In this document: positions 24,622-24,737 of the stretch, one piece after another
Layout: each line of letters starts with the position of its first letter
Position numbering within the stretch: the first letter of the stretch is position 1
Assembly: GCA_018610125.1 (NCBI GenBank)
Contig: JAHEOI010000253.1
Location: 1 to 24,737 of the forward strand
Length of the DNA stretch: 24,737 nt
From: Verrucomicrobiota bacterium
GTDB taxonomy: Bacteria; Verrucomicrobiota; Verrucomicrobiia; Limisphaerales; JAHEOI01
Reading direction: 5' to 3'
Program-made: the position numbers and the translations under genes
The notes under the pieces: model-generated
The model's input: the letters and a program-made list of their open reading frames with translations, nothing else
Told to the model about the DNA's origin: nothing
Databases searched by the model: none

Positions 24622-24737
24622 GCGACTGTGATCTGTTGTTGTCTTGGCGCTTCGCCCGGCTTAGTGCGGCTCGATTCCTCGCGTGACATCAGACGATTCG
24701 CGATACGCGCCGCTGCATCCGGAGCCGGCCACTCTCG
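24618..24737 (-). CDS. C-terminal end of an upstream gene, probably murC (partial)
   Basis: An open frame enters from the right edge and ends in TGA at 24618-24620, overlapping the murB ATG by four bases. The 39 visible residues (starting REWPAPDAAARIANRLMSRE) are helical then polar, with no diagnostic motif. MurC (UDP-MurNAc-L-alanine ligase) normally precedes murB in this cluster, so that is the best guess from synteny alone. Confidence 0.55.
   Translation of the reverse strand, partial: REWPAPDAAARIANRLMSREESSRTKPGEAPRQQQITVA

Overview
The window looks like a piece of a Verrucomicrobiota chromosome, most likely class Opitutia (Puniceicoccales/Coraliomargarita-like). This rests on gene content: a compact murB-ddl-ftsQ-ftsA-ftsZ division cluster with a divergent FtsZ, next to a secreted sulfatase with HEAT-like repeats, a heparinase II/III-type lyase, a sialidase-like Asp-box protein, an SGNH hydrolase and a GH63-type glucosidase. 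That mix is typical of marine polysaccharide-degrading PVC bacteria. The taxonomic call is inference; there is no rRNA gene in the window. No tRNA, CRISPR array, IS element or prophage gene was found.

Layout, left to right (almost everything is on the minus strand). 1-1728: secreted S1-type sulfatase, running off the left edge. 1884-5602: a three-gene minus-strand group read as M20D amidohydrolase, then YbdK-type carboxylate-amine ligase, then nitrilase-superfamily amidase; the last is separated by about 360 bp holding REP-like hairpins and a (GAGTGA)n array. 5775-7745: secreted heparinase II/III-like protein. 7746-7959: a short regulatory/terminator region with a perfect 44-bp palindrome and a 16-bp tandem repeat. 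7960-11381: a translationally coupled pair, an SNF2-family helicase and an unknown coiled-coil protein. 11568-12827 (+): secreted Asp-box protein. 12875-16209: GH63-like glucosidase and beta-carbonic anhydrase, probably co-transcribed. 16210-17694: a looser stretch with two small plus-strand genes (80 aa soluble, 39 aa single-pass membrane) around a minus-strand MOSC protein. 17688-18923: secreted SGNH hydrolase. 19001-24737: ftsZ, ftsA, ftsQ, ddl, murB and the end of an upstream gene, probably murC.

The right-hand 5.7 kb is one functional unit: MurB and Ddl make peptidoglycan precursors, FtsQ is a bitopic divisome protein, FtsA anchors FtsZ filaments through its C-terminal amphipathic helix, and FtsZ carries the matching C-terminal peptide. 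Start/stop overlaps (ATGA at murC?/murB and murB/ddl, 8 bp at ftsQ/ftsA) indicate translational coupling. The exception is ftsA-ftsZ, which is separated by 225 bp filled largely by a hexanucleotide array.

Most notable observations: (1) FtsZ has lost two of the three conserved polar residues of the T7 catalytic loop and the usual T1 glycine/asparagine pattern, while keeping T4 and the C-terminal FtsA-binding peptide. (2) Related GAGTGA-type hexamer arrays follow two unrelated genes (ybdK-like and ftsA), and in both cases the repeat phase puts serial TGA codons in the frame of the upstream gene. (3) A perfect 22-bp-arm palindrome followed by a T-run lies behind the SNF2 module. (4) An unannotated 39-residue membrane protein has a strong ribosome binding site.
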